A stretch of 64,000 nt of DNA from Vanessa cardui (lineage: Eukaryota > Arthropoda > Insecta > Lepidoptera > Nymphalidae). Made by a program: the position numbers and the translations under genes. Of this stretch, positions 54,401 through 64,000 are shown in pieces. How positions within the stretch are numbered: the first letter of the stretch is position 1; each line of letters begins with the position of its first letter. Under the pieces are notes generated by a model. That model did not search any database. It was not told where the DNA came from and saw only the letters and a list, made by a program, of their open reading frames with translations. The stretch is taken from NCBI RefSeq assembly GCF_905220365.1, contig NC_061131.1, positions 3,038,001-3,102,000 of the forward strand, read 5' to 3'.

Positions 54401-57400
54401 TATAGAGCTATACTCCAGCCAAATTCGATGTGGAATGTTTAATAACAAAACGTTGCTTAGCAACCAACGTCGGGCAGATGCTCAAAACATTTTTAGAAAT
54501 ATGTACAACAATTATTTTTGATGTTAATAAAAATTAAATTTGATGATTAATAATAAAATATTTAAGACAAAGGACTAAGCGCATTCTTGGTTATAATTAT
54601 AATACTTATGATCATCTGGAATAATGTAGATCTCAAAAATAATACCTCCAATTATAAAATGATATCAGAAATTACCTCTTAGTTATATAATTCGCTTTAT
54701 TAACTTTATCTATCGCCTCCCAAACGACAGGACTCATTAAGATTAATTTGAAACAGTGATTTTAGTGCTATATTTATGCTAGCCAAAACAAGATGTCTTT
54801 TTTTTAATCTATGTGTAATGAAACGTTGTGTGTAATGTTAACATTCTTAACCTGTTGTGGTTATACTACCATTATAATACGACTAAAAATATACAACACC
54901 AATTACGAAGAGCCTGTATCGCTATTATATACCTTCCTAAATCTGCCAATTGCTTAAAAAACACTCCAAATATTACAAACCTGCGATTTCTTTACGTCAG
55001 TATTAAAATATAGGGTTGTTAGTTTTGTAGTAATATTATAGTGGTAATTAAAGATTTTAAACTTTTATTTTAAACTAATTTTCATATAAATTATGTATTG
55101 ACCGGCTAAATAAAATTTTTGGATTCTGTATTAAATTAATTTTTTTGTGTTTAAACAGGAAATTGTGTTATAATGAATATAGTTGTAATTATAATAATAA
55201 TTATTTTTTATTAGGAGTGTATCAACCCTAATTATGATGACACATGGTTTGTTTACAAAAATTCCAGATCGAATGTGGCTGGAGTATAGTTATGTAATTT
55301 AACGAATACTTACCAATACATATAAGAAATACACACTAACAAAAAGCTGTGTATTGACACATTTTACATTTTATTATCTATTTGCAAGTGTCTGGGAAGT
55401 TGTAATGTGATATTAGAAAATGCCTTTCAAAAATATTTGTTCTTTACAGGGATGTAGAAAGGGAGCGAAAAGCACATCAAAGGGATGAATCAGGCGATAA
55501 AATGGCAACTCAGATGCTGGCTAATGTGGTAAATAATCTAAAACATGATTGTATTATGTATATAAATAAAAGTTAGAGTATTAAAAATCTTCAGGCAAGG
55601 CTAGGTGTCCTGAATTACTGATTTAAAAATTAATGGGGCAGTTTAATTTGAAACACAGGAAACAAACTCCAATAATAATCCACCTAAGAACTAGCGCACA
55701 CTGGTAACTTTTGTCACGGTGACTGTTTCGTCACTCTTGTCGAGTCCATGAATATGTATGGATGTGCGCGCATATTACGACGTGACATTTGTGTCTGCAT
55801 CTGTACATATTCACGGACTTGACAAGAGTGACGAAACAATCACCGTGACAAAAGTTACCAGTGCGCGCTAGTTCTTACTTTGCTTGTGATAACTGCCTCT
55901 TGCACCCAATGGATCTTTGTACATTCCATAATTTATTGTATATGTATGTTATTGTTTTCTTAATTAGAGTGCTATAGAGAACGAACTTCAACTGAATGAA
56001 TTAAAATTTAAGAACAATGTACATGTACATTGTACGTACATTTTTCTTAAATTGAAATAGCCTAGATATTTCAAATCAGATATTTAAATTTATGTTATAA
56101 TTTTTAAATAATGTTTTATTATATTATCATACAGAATTAAACATAGACTTAAATTTTCAGGCGGCGCGTCAAGAACGTGAGGATGTTATAACTCTGCTCC
56201 AAGAACAAGAGTATTTGGAGAGAAACATTCAAGGTGACATGTTAGAGAGAGTGAACCATGAACGCGTCAAAACTGAGATCAAAGAAGGTCTGCTGTCACA
56301 AATGGAAGACAAGAAGAATAGTGTAAAAGCCGAGAAAATGAGGGAAGCAGATTTTAGAAGGAGTGTAAGTTATCTCTATTATGATCTCCATCATTCGCTT
56401 GTACTATTTACTTTGTGTCGTTTGTACCATTTGTGTGGTAATGGATTTGGTAGTGGCCTGGGTCTCGCTACCTTAGTTAATATTATAAAGTACTAAAAAT
56501 AGTTTGTTTTGTACTACAAAAACAGCCTGTAAATTCCCACTGCTGGGCTAATGGCCTCCTCTCCCTTTGAGGAGAAATTTTGGAACATATTCCACCACGC
56601 TGTTCCAATGTGGGTCGGTGGAATACACATGTGGCAGTTTTTCTATGAAATTTGTCACATGCAGGTTTCCTCACGATGTTTTCCTTCACCGCTGAGCACG
56701 AGATGAATTATAAAGACAAATTAAGCACATGAATCAGCGGTGCTTGCCTGGGTTCGAACCCGCAATCATCGGTTAAGATGCACGCGTTCCAACCACTGGG
56801 CCATCTCGACTACATTTTAATAAATTTACGAATTTAAATTGTTACATTAATTTCTCCAACTATGTTTTCAATTTCAGGCAGACTCAAAGATGGCAGAGGA
56901 GGATGAAGAAGAGAGGGAGAAAGAACGCAAAAAGAAGGAAAAAAATGACCAATATTTTGCTGATCTGCAACAACAGATAAAAGATAATGCGGTGAGGCGT
57001 AAGAAGGAAAAAGAAGATGAGCAAGAACGTTGTAGACAAGAAAGTGAATACGATCAAGGCTGGTAAGTGCAAAGGTTGATCTGACCTGGTCCGTACAGAA
57101 CAGTAGGACGGTAGTAGTCGAATGTATTGAGCCGACAGCCGCTAATAATTTTATTATTTTTGCTTTTTAACTGTTGTTGTATATTTAGAATACATGTTGT
57201 ATAAAAATCATGTCAAAAGTTGCAGCAAGCTCTTTAGCTTGTTTTTTTAAATTATATGTATTTTAAAACTTGTCACACAAACTCAATACTCAGAATTGCA
57301 GTGGGCATGTTTTTTAATTCCTATGAACGCAATTCTGATCCAAGCATTCAAACAAGCTTTTTCGTTTTCAGTATTTAATGAAAACCGCTATTCACTCGGC

Positions 57401-60400
57401 TTTAAATTTTTATATTGTAGTAATTGTAAGAATTTCATAAATAAACTTTGTATGATACTGGCTGAGTCTTGTGGGGTTCTATCTTCTAAAATTTGTGTTT
57501 CTAAAATAACAGAACGTCCAACCAACAGATATATGTTACAATTACTTCCATCCAATAAAAAGTTTAACTTTTATGATCAACTTTTGATATGATTGGAATC
57601 CATTAATTTACATTGTTGTAATTACTATTAAGTATTACTTTGATTAATTATATTACTTTAATCACTTGATCCAGTGTGTAAAATTGTTGAAATATTAGTT
57701 ACTGTATTGTGTAATGAGAGGGATTTTGGTAGATGTTTTAGTAACATTTGATTAGATATTTCAAAACCCTACCCACCGAGCATGTCATCTAGATTTCTGA
57801 TCAATTCACATACTAATTCCATTGTTTGTATTATTATGAAAAGACTTAAAGCCTGTAGAAATTAATGAAGTCTGAAATTTTGTATACTTTTTAGTTAGTG
57901 TTTCTGTATTTTTGTCTTGTAATTCCAGTGAAATTTAACTTGTTCTAAGCATTGTAATAAAATGTGAGAAAAATTATTGAGGCATGTTGTTTGTGTAGAA
58001 GTCACTTTGACTTTGTGTGTTTTGAATATTTTCAAAGATATTCCAGTTAGTTATGATGTTTGATTGAATTTTGAATTCGATTAATTAAAAAAAGCTATTA
58101 TTATTATATAACACTCCGTTGATGTGTCCAAATCAAGTGATATGCTTGGCAATCCTATCTTAAAAAATTGAAAGTATGATAATAATGTTATGAACACTTT
58201 TAACCTTATTTGGTAGTAAAATTGCAAACAAATATGTTATCCTAATACGATTATTGATACTAGTTCTTGTTGTTTGCTACACAATATCTTAAACTTATTG
58301 AACTTTTGAGAAAAGAGAGGGAGATAGCAGTACTTTGTATTGTACCATAATACTGACACATAAAAAAGTAGAATAATTTCAATTTCAATTGAAAAAACTA
58401 TCTGGAATTAAAAGTTCTAATAAAAGATAATATAATGTATTAACATTTAAACAAGATTTAATCATGAATTGAAATGTTATGTGTATGGGCTGCTTCATTG
58501 TAGGTTTGTGGATAGAGATATTATAGTTGATTAGTGGAGTAAGAGCCAAACGTAAATATCAAATATAATTTAAAATATATTTAAAATGATTTATATTATA
58601 TGTATATGCCACCATAAGATAACAATATAGCGAAAAATAATATGTTAATTTGCAATCATATTTCGCGGTTCACAATATTTCGACAGATTACAATATTTCT
58701 CGTCAGATTGTAATCTAACGAATTTTGTAGTCTTAAGGTGACATATACAATAAAAATAAATATCTAATAAATCATGGCTATGAACTGAGGAAATATGTAA
58801 CTTTTCATTAAGTCTAGATTGGAATGAGTTGGGTGAAATGAGATTCTTCAAAATCATTTTTAATTAAAATGGATTTTTAAGTGTAAAGTCACTAAGATAC
58901 TAAAGAAATTACTTTTATTTTGAATTTTATTAATATAGAATTAGAACTACTGAAAGAAAAGCTGTTTAAGAAAGCATTTGAGCAAACACACAATTCAGAA
59001 TTTTGATGAGGTTGTTATTATTACAAATCCAAAAGCCTGGAGTCAACCTACATTTTAGTACACTTAACTTTGTATTTAATCCTTTGGTTGGGCAGTCTAT
59101 GTAGTGTTTAATTCTAAAAATATATGTATTTTTTGCGTAACGTGCAATGAATGTAAAGCTTTATTATTATCATTAATAATAATTATTGTAGTTTATATGC
59201 AAGAAAATAATCTTTAATGCAAATATTTACTACTAGTTATTGCTAATGTCATTTTAATGAACGGCCTCGTTGTCCTGTCGGCTGGCTTACACTGATTGTG
59301 TATACGGGGGTTCTGGGTTCGAATCCCCGGATCAGACCTGTAAAAAGATTTTTTTTCAAGTATGTATCAATGTCTGCCGATAGTAAGATGTCAATTAAGT
59401 CCGGGTGTCGATTGTGAGTGGATACGGAATGTAGTGCAGTAAGCCACTCTGAGATTATATGAAACAAGTTACTTTTTTAAGAAATAAATTAAAAATAATT
59501 TGAATGTTTTTGATAATTATTTAAATCGGTATACCTCCTTATGGATTACCTTTAAAACAAGAAAATTTTACTGTTGATTGTGTAGCTTCATACATCACAT
59601 TGATATTCTAATAAAGCTAACACTCTAGTTGTAACTTTTGCTATGATTTTTAAAACAATGTAAAGTTTCCTTATATATAATCTGAATATAAATAATGTAT
59701 AAGCAGAGAACACTATGTTTAGCTTAATTTTAGCCAGCGAGGATTCTATTTCTAGACACGTTTCATATAGTTTTAGTCTAAATTTCACAATTGCATAAAT
59801 CATTAGCACAGAGAACGATACCAATTGCTTAGCAGGTATGATATTATTTATGTTTAGACTACCTTGCATGATAGAAAGATTAAAAGAGTTTAAGAGGTAA
59901 ACATCCTATTTTCTGTCGTAAAGAATCATCCTAGGAAGTGCACATTTCAAGATTAAGGTTTATAGTAGTTGTAAGGATAAAGCAGCTTTTATTAAATCTA
60001 AAGATCTATCATTTTGTCAGATTTTGGGATTGAAAATATGTAATCGTGAATTTCACGTGTTTGGTGGTAATGTATAATTGCATTGTCATTTTATCATAAA
60101 CATAAAAATACCAATCATATTTTTCATTTTTCATTCATAGATAACATAGAATTGTATAAAATAATTAATAATTATAATATTTAATTTTTTAATATGTAGA
60201 TTACCTTCGGAATACTCTATATATTTAATACATGTACAAAAAAGACGTGTCTAGAAATTTAATGTTATATATGTTTGTAATTGCACCGTGCTTTACGTAA
60301 ATAAAAAAAAACGATAACCTCAAAGTTTTTTTTCTTCTATTAAATCCTATATCAAAAATCGGTAAATAAACAGTTTCGTGGATCATCCAAAGATTTCGAG

Positions 60401-63400
60401 CAATATAAGTATATTGTATTTGTAAATCGTATGTATCATAAAGTATTTTATAGTTTACATTGAATGTTTTATATATTTTTTTAATAACATAGCTGTTTTA
60501 TTGTACCATTGTAAATTCATGATATCATATTATATTTATATGCAGCCACCATTACCACTCATTTTTAAGTACGCTTTTTTGTTGAAAGCAGTGGCTGGTG
60601 CTTGTCATTTTCAATTCAAAAGTCATAAAAACTATGTTAATTATATGTTAATTATCAGTATTATACTTCCGGTTCAGAAAGAAATAGCCGAGAAGAACCG
60701 GCGAAATAAGATTCGACCAGGGCACAGCTTCCTCGGCTTCGACACGGTTTCGGCACTGCTTCGGCTATGCTTCGGGACTGCTACGACAATGATTCGGTAC
60801 TGCTTCGGCATTGCTTCGGCACTGCTACGACACTGATTCGGTACTGCTTCGGCATTGCTTCGGCATTGCTTCGGCACTGCTTCGGCTCTGCTTCGGTACT
60901 GCTACGACAATGATTCGGTACTGCTTCGGCATTGCTTCGGCACTGCTACGGCACTGCTTCGGCTCTGCTTCGGTACTGCTACGACAATGATTCGGTACTG
61001 CATCGGCATTGCTTCGGCACTGCTACGACACTGATTCGGTACTGCTTCGGCATTGCTTCGGCACTGCTACGACACTGATTCGGTACTGCTTCGGCATTGC
61101 TTCGGCATTGCTTCGGCATTGCTTCGGTACTGCTACGACACTGATTCGGTACTGCTTCGGCATTGCTTCGGTACTGCTTCAGCTCCGGTTCGGCACGGCC
61201 TTGGTATGGTTTCGGCACGGCTTCGGCAGGGCTTCGGCGGGACTTCAGCTCGGCTTAAGCTCGGCTTCAGGTCGGCTTCAGGTCGGCTTTGGCTTGGCTG
61301 GGCTCTATTCATCGAGTTGAATGCTACGTAGTTGAACACTTGAACAGAGTTGAACAGAGCCTACGTAACATCACGCTATAGCGTGGCGTTACATAGGCCA
61401 ATTTCCGAATTTAATACTATGAAAAGTTTGCGGTCTGACAATCGTGTACATATTTTTATAGTGTTAAAAATTGCAGTGGCAATTTGGTTGATATAACATA
61501 ATCCTAGGTAGTCAAACTATGAAAGTACTTCTCCAAAATATGGTTGATCATTCGACAGAAGGAGATTTAAGAAGCCATAAAAACAAAATAACGGGAGATT
61601 GCTTCTTCTATACTATTGTAAAAAAATATTTTGAAGATTTTTCTTGATTTGGCAGACCCACAAGAAATATCTAATAGTGCAAGACGTAGATACCAGAGAA
61701 ACAAGAGAAGAACATATAATATATAATATAAACATATAATAGGCTAATGTTATGAACGGACGTCATTGTTAATGAATTTGGATGTTAAGCGTTTCGTGAG
61801 GGTCGTTAGATTGTTTTTAGTTGAGCATAAACATATGCGACGCCCGTTATTTTTTACGTACGGACAGATGTCCCGCATGTTGTATTGCCCTATGCTCCGA
61901 ATGGGGCTCTCAGCTTGGCTACGCCTCGGCTTCGGCTCGTCTTCAAATTAAATTCGACACTGCTTCAAATCAAATTCGACACTGCTTCGGTACGGCTTCG
62001 GCACGGCTTCGTTGCGGCTTCGGCACGGCTTCGGCACGGCTTCGTATCGGCTTCGGCACGGCTTCGTATCGGCTTCGGCACGGCTTCGTATCGGCTTCGG
62101 CACCGCTTCGGCACAGCTTTTCGTCACAGCTTCGGCACTGTTTCTGCACCACATCGGAACGGCTTCGGCTCTGTTTCGGCACGGCTTCGGTTCTGTTTCG
62201 GCACGGCTTCGGCACGGCTTCAGCTCTGTTTCGGCACGGCTTAGGCTCTCTTTCTGCACAGCTTCGACTCCATTTTGGCACTACCTCGGCACGGCTTCGG
62301 TATGGCTTCGGCTCGTCGTCGTTATAGCTTCGGCTCGGCTTCGGATATTTCGGTAGAGGAAGGAGATTCACGTAGACCATAGAAGACGAACACAAGGCTT
62401 ATGTTATGAACGGGCATCATTGTTAATGAATTTGGATTTTAAGGGTTTGACGACAATATAATTTACCATTACCATTACCAGCCACCAGACAACACGGAGC
62501 TTAGGCTTATGGTGACAAATAGCAAGGCTAGCCGATGACAACCCCTTGCTACGGGTGTGGTGTGCCTTTGGTCATGGTGTAACTTATTCTGATAGTGCCT
62601 TCTCTGAGCCACACTTACCACCAAAGAAGACTGAAGAGAAAACTGCAGCTATATGTGCACTTTCTTCCCCCACACTTTTGTGGGAAAGTGTGGGGGAAAA
62701 AAGAAAGAAATAAAATTACAAAAAATAAATGAGATCCCATCAAAAACATTAAATGTAAAAAATGCTCTCGATTCTCTCTTTCCATCGTAAAAAGTTTTGA
62801 GATCTCATAGAAGCCAATTCCTATACAAATTATTTTGTAGTTATAAATCAACATTTAGTAATTGTAGCAATAGTTTTCTTTATATTATAATTATAGTGAC
62901 TTGGCAATGACCACAAGAAGAAAAATCATACATGGATCGTACATCCACCTTATTCTCCCGGTGTCGCAGCTTCATACATTCAATAATTTCCGAATTAAAA
63001 AATCCTTTCTCAGTAGTAAATTTGTATTTTCTAAATTCTTAAATATTTTTTTAAAAACGCTAAAAACTTGATAGACATGTTGAAAAAACAAACTGTTTTT
63101 GAAAATATTTTATTGCTTTTTAGAAGTCAAACTTCACACTATCCAACTCATTCAACAATCTTTCTCTATTTTTTGATATATTGATTTTTGTTTAATAGTA
63201 TATTAAAATCAATTTATCATCAGGCGTAAAGAAGTATCCGAAGAGAGGAAGAAGATTATGGAAGATCATCTTCCGAAGCTTCTGGGGTATGTTCAACCAG
63301 GTGTTATCTCGCAAACTGACATAGAGAACCCACGCTTAGCTGATCTGGGAAAAGAATTGATGACTATATCCAAGCGGTCGAAGAGATTTCCGAAGTGCAA

Positions 63401-63431
63401 TTCACAATGTCGGATTTTGAGAGAATATTGA
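51268..63431 (+). CDS. MNS1: MNS1-like axonemal coiled-coil protein (8 exons found)
   Basis: Meiosis-specific nuclear structural protein 1 family: a trichohyalin/plectin-homology coiled-coil protein that lies inside axonemal microtubules and is needed for sperm flagella and motile cilia. Exons 51268-51444, 51546-51776, 53208-53437, 54022-54186, 55450-55528, 56161-56364, 56878-57062 and 63224-63431 join in frame into 492 aa plus TGA. Nearly all is charged alpha helix (for example RKKKEKNDQYFADLQQQI). The best family marks are KLQAGYVRRDLQQQI in the first third and the C-terminal HLPKLLGYVQPGV, matching the LLGYLPKGV-type end of vertebrate MNS1. The vertebrate protein is about 495 aa, so only a short 5' exon (phase 0, presumably carrying the ATG) is missing; I could not place it. 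If none exists, the first in-frame Met is codon 34 of exon 1. In insects expression is expected in testis. Confidence 0.87.
51546..51776 (+). CDS. MNS1: MNS1 exon (second recognised)
   Basis: 231 nt, phase 0 to 0. The acceptor has a weak pyrimidine tract (cattataaaag) and the preceding intron is only 101 bp. It includes AKARREEACELLRRHYLRER and KLQAGYVRRDLQQQI. Confidence 0.87.
52008..52086. repeat. Imperfect hairpin in MNS1 intron
   Basis: Two arms of about 38 bp around a 3-base loop. The inner 10 bp (ttagatacat) pair perfectly; outward, identity falls to roughly 70 percent. It could be an aged MITE or a pre-miRNA-sized hairpin. Confidence 0.65.
53208..53437 (+). CDS. MNS1: MNS1 exon (third recognised)
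   Basis: 230 nt, phase 0 to 2 (AG|gtaaat). Acceptor tgttttgtag. Peptide from AEENRSNTVLLNTLYNDK to DDVMQAIADEDQ. The 1.4-kb intron before it holds the hairpin at 52008-52086. Confidence 0.9.
54022..54186 (+). CDS. MNS1: MNS1 exon (fourth recognised)
   Basis: 165 nt; completes Arg, then ELCHKHEQTEKMRGEMFASQ through AADRSMA and TG of a split Trp codon (TG|gtaagc). The preceding 584-bp intron (53438-54021) holds nothing I recognise. Confidence 0.92.
54187..55449 (+). other. MNS1: MNS1 intron between fourth and fifth recognised exons
   Basis: 1.26 kb, AT-rich. It carries an X-box-like site at 54452-54464. Nothing else is recognised; the ORF at 54828-55013 looks accidental. Confidence 0.6.
54452..54464. 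promoter_or_regulatory. RFX X-box-like motif
   Basis: GTTGCTTAGCAAC closely fits the X-box (GTYRCC, short spacer, RGYAAC half-sites) bound by RFX factors, which drive ciliary genes in animals. It is inside a gene whose product is axonemal, but it is intronic and single, so chance is possible. Confidence 0.35.
55450..55528 (+). CDS. MNS1: MNS1 exon (fifth recognised)
   Basis: 79 nt, the smallest exon found. It completes Trp, then DVERERKAHQRDESGDKM to MLANV. Acceptor ttctttacag, donor gtaaat. Confidence 0.92.
55685..55877. mobile_element. Hairpin MITE with about 70-bp inverted repeats
   Basis: The arms begin TAAGAACTAGCGC and run through gtaacttttgtcacggtga and tcgtcactcttgtc with only a few mismatches, enclosing about 45 bp. 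Bases TA flank both ends and could be a TA target duplication (Tc1/mariner-like), though they may also belong to the repeat. Non-coding. Confidence 0.85.
56005..56053. repeat. Small hairpin with nested palindrome
   Basis: Arms aatttaagaacaatgtac (56005-56022) and its near-complement (56036-56053) differ at one position. The sequence aatgtacatgtacatt inside is itself a perfect palindrome. It lies about 110 bp upstream of an MNS1 exon. Confidence 0.7.
56161..56364 (+). CDS. MNS1: MNS1 exon (sixth recognised)
   Basis: 204 nt, phase 0 to 0, AARQEREDVITLLQEQEYLE to MREADFRRS, acceptor aaattttcag, donor gtaagt. Confidence 0.93.
56505..56812 (-). mobile_element. tRNA-derived SINE, copy D, in MNS1 intron
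   Basis: Full-length-looking copy: head at about 56745-56812 (box B-like gggttcgaaccc reversed), body, and short tail at the low-coordinate end. A short duplication actaca flanks it. It lies antisense to MNS1, ending about 65 bases before the next exon's acceptor. Confidence 0.88.
56878..57062 (+). CDS. MNS1: MNS1 exon (seventh recognised)
   Basis: 185 nt, phase 0 to 2. Very acidic/basic helix: AEEDEEEREKERKKKEKNDQ then YFADLQQQIKDNAVRRKKEK. It ends in a second split Trp codon (TG|gtaagt). The preceding intron carries SINE copy D. Confidence 0.93.
59258..59460 (+). mobile_element. tRNA-derived SINE
   Basis: tRNA-like head: ggcctcgttgtcctgtcggc (box A region), box B gggttcgaatccccgg, then the body with gtctgccgatagtaagatgt and cactctgagatta. 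It is not a functional tRNA: the cloverleaf arms are not intact and it runs on into a SINE body. Confidence 0.65.
60724..61302. repeat. 11-bp minisatellite array 1
   Basis: About 50 tandem copies of an 11-bp unit of the type gcttcggcatt, with variants (gctacgacact, gattcggtact). Higher-order blocks such as tactgctacgacaatgattc recur. The edges degrade gradually; at the right edge the variant gcttcggcacg resembles array 2. It is G+C-rich in an AT-rich intron. Confidence 0.92.
61360..61399. repeat. Imperfect 40-bp palindrome between arrays
   Basis: Arms gcctacgtaacatcacgcta and tagcgtggcgttacataggc are inverted copies with three mismatches. It sits between the two minisatellite arrays and could be the fused ends of a degraded element. 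Confidence 0.75.
61741..62447. repeat. Direct repeats bracketing minisatellite array 2
   Basis: A word of about 53 bp (aggctaatgttatgaacgga, then tcattgttaatgaatttgga) at 61741-61793 recurs at 62395-62447 with few changes, 654 bp apart, and array 2 lies between. This suggests a larger duplicated unit or a mobile element that carried the array. Confidence 0.8.
61912..62348. repeat. 11-bp minisatellite array 2
   Basis: About 38 copies of an 11-bp unit of the type ggcttcggcac, with variants such as cttcgtatcgg. It shares the core gcttcgg with array 1 but is more G+C-rich and has different higher-order blocks. Confidence 0.92.
62662..62702. repeat. GC-containing hairpin
   Basis: ttcccccacactttt and aaagtgtgggggaa pair around gtggg. 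The loop word also matches part of the stem, so slipped pairings are possible. Confidence 0.75.
63224..63431 (+). CDS. MNS1: MNS1 terminal exon
   Basis: 208 nt including TGA at 63429-63431. Peptide RKEVSEERKKIMEDHLPKLL then GYVQPGVISQTDIENPRLAD, the family's conserved C-terminal block, followed by a basic tail. It lies after a 6.2-kb intron. Confidence 0.93.
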
Positions 63432-63498
63432 TTTTTTTAATAAATTGTAATATTTTATTTTAGTAAAATTGCGCGTGTCATATTTTTATTCTTATGAT

Positions 63499-63504
63499 AA
63501 TAAA
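63499..63504 (+). terminator. Likely MNS1 polyadenylation signal
   Basis: AATAAA lies about 70 bases after the stop. An earlier copy at 63439-63444 is only 8 bases after the stop, less likely to be used. Confidence 0.5.
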
Positions 63505-64000
63505 TTTATTCCATATGTTCAGTCAAGAGAAAATTAATTTAAAAAATGATAGTGATTTACCGCAAAGGAAAATTTTATAAGCCGGCTTTGTTTGGGAACT
63601 TCGGATATACGTAGAACAATTTTTATCACAATCGGATGTTGTAGGAACGCAGAGGGAAGACATTCATATAGAATTCCATTAAATTTAATAAAAATTGTCT
63701 ATCGAAAATTAAAATAGTTTGTACAAATATTTTTTTTTTTTTTTTGTTATTTTCATAAGATTGTGTTACGTGAGTAACCTTAGACTTCAAAACGGTGTTA
63801 TGACATTTGATTCTATGTCATAATTTATATCACATTATTATTGCATGTGATTTCAGTAGTTCGGGATGGCCAAAATAATATTATCGTTTTACAATGATGC
63901 TTCAATGTCTATCTTTTTCTAGAATGCCCCACGCTATAGTCCAATTGTTTTATAATGACAGCTCAATCATATTTAAAATAAGAAAGTGTTACATGCCAGT
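63505..64000. other. Downstream flank, nothing recognised
   Basis: AT-rich, with a T-run at about 63730-63745. No gene or repeat was recognised. Confidence 0.5.

Larger units (their letters stand above)
57063..63223 (+). other. MNS1: MNS1 last intron (6.2 kb)
   Basis: Mostly AT-rich with no gene recognised. It contains a SINE head (59260), two minisatellite arrays (60724 and 61912), a palindrome (61360), a 650-bp-spaced direct repeat (61741 and 62395) and a hairpin (62662). Confidence 0.85.

Noticed and set aside
59258..59335. tRNA gene candidate
   Set aside because: It has a box B-like sequence but no intact cloverleaf and continues into a SINE body; the same holds for the heads at 11858, 21190 and 42430.
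60674..62395. Many overlapping ORFs on both strands with Arg/Ala/Glu/Pro-rich or Gly/Phe/Leu-rich repeats
   Set aside because: They are read-through of an 11-bp tandem repeat that lacks stops in several frames; openness in opposite strands at once argues against coding.
1..64000. CRISPR arrays, bacterial operons, prophage or riboswitches
   Set aside because: The sequence is eukaryotic with spliced genes; the only regular arrays are 11-bp minisatellites and microsatellites without spacers.

Overview
The window is AT-rich nuclear DNA from an insect, almost certainly a butterfly or moth (Lepidoptera). This rests on spliced genes with long AT-rich introns, an insect-type amphiphysin, and many tRNA-derived SINEs and element remnants of the kind that litter lepidopteran genomes. 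The species cannot be named from the sequence.

Two protein genes can be reconstructed exon by exon, with splice sites and reading phase agreeing throughout. (1) Amphiphysin (Amph/BIN1 family, BAR plus SH3) is on the minus strand, start codon at 50595 and stop at 8958-8960. Its ten coding exons total 1380 nt (459 aa). The first coding exon (23 codons) lies about 33.8 kb upstream of the second, so roughly half the window (16715-50526) is one intron. (2) An MNS1-like axonemal/ciliary coiled-coil gene is on the plus strand, 51268-63431. Eight exons encode 492 residues plus stop; only a short N-terminal exon is missing. The two genes are head to head, with 672 bp between the Amph ATG and the first recognised MNS1 exon.

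Layout: 1-8.9 kb is mostly AT-rich flank downstream of Amph, with a SINE that carries a hAT-like MITE and an unidentified coding-like patch at the left edge. 8.9-16.7 kb holds Amph exons 2-10, with SINEs close to several exon edges. 16.7-50.5 kb is the giant intron, with SINE/LINE fragments, a few unassigned ORFs, and an intact-looking CR1-like non-LTR retrotransposon (about 43169-47567, two full ORFs, apparent 7-bp target duplication). 50.6-51.3 kb is the presumed divergent promoter region. 51.3-63.4 kb is MNS1; its introns contain a near-perfect hairpin MITE, smaller hairpins, another SINE and, in the last intron, two arrays of an 11-bp GC-rich minisatellite. 63.4-64 kb is flank.

The two genes have different expected jobs (membrane curvature and T-tubule/endocytic work for amphiphysin; sperm-flagellum/cilium assembly for MNS1). 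Nothing suggests they act together beyond sharing an upstream region. I see no clear new biological system. The most worthwhile items are the paired Amph linker exons, the nested and hairpin MITEs, the 11-bp array that is open in every frame, and SINEs abutting Amph splice sites.
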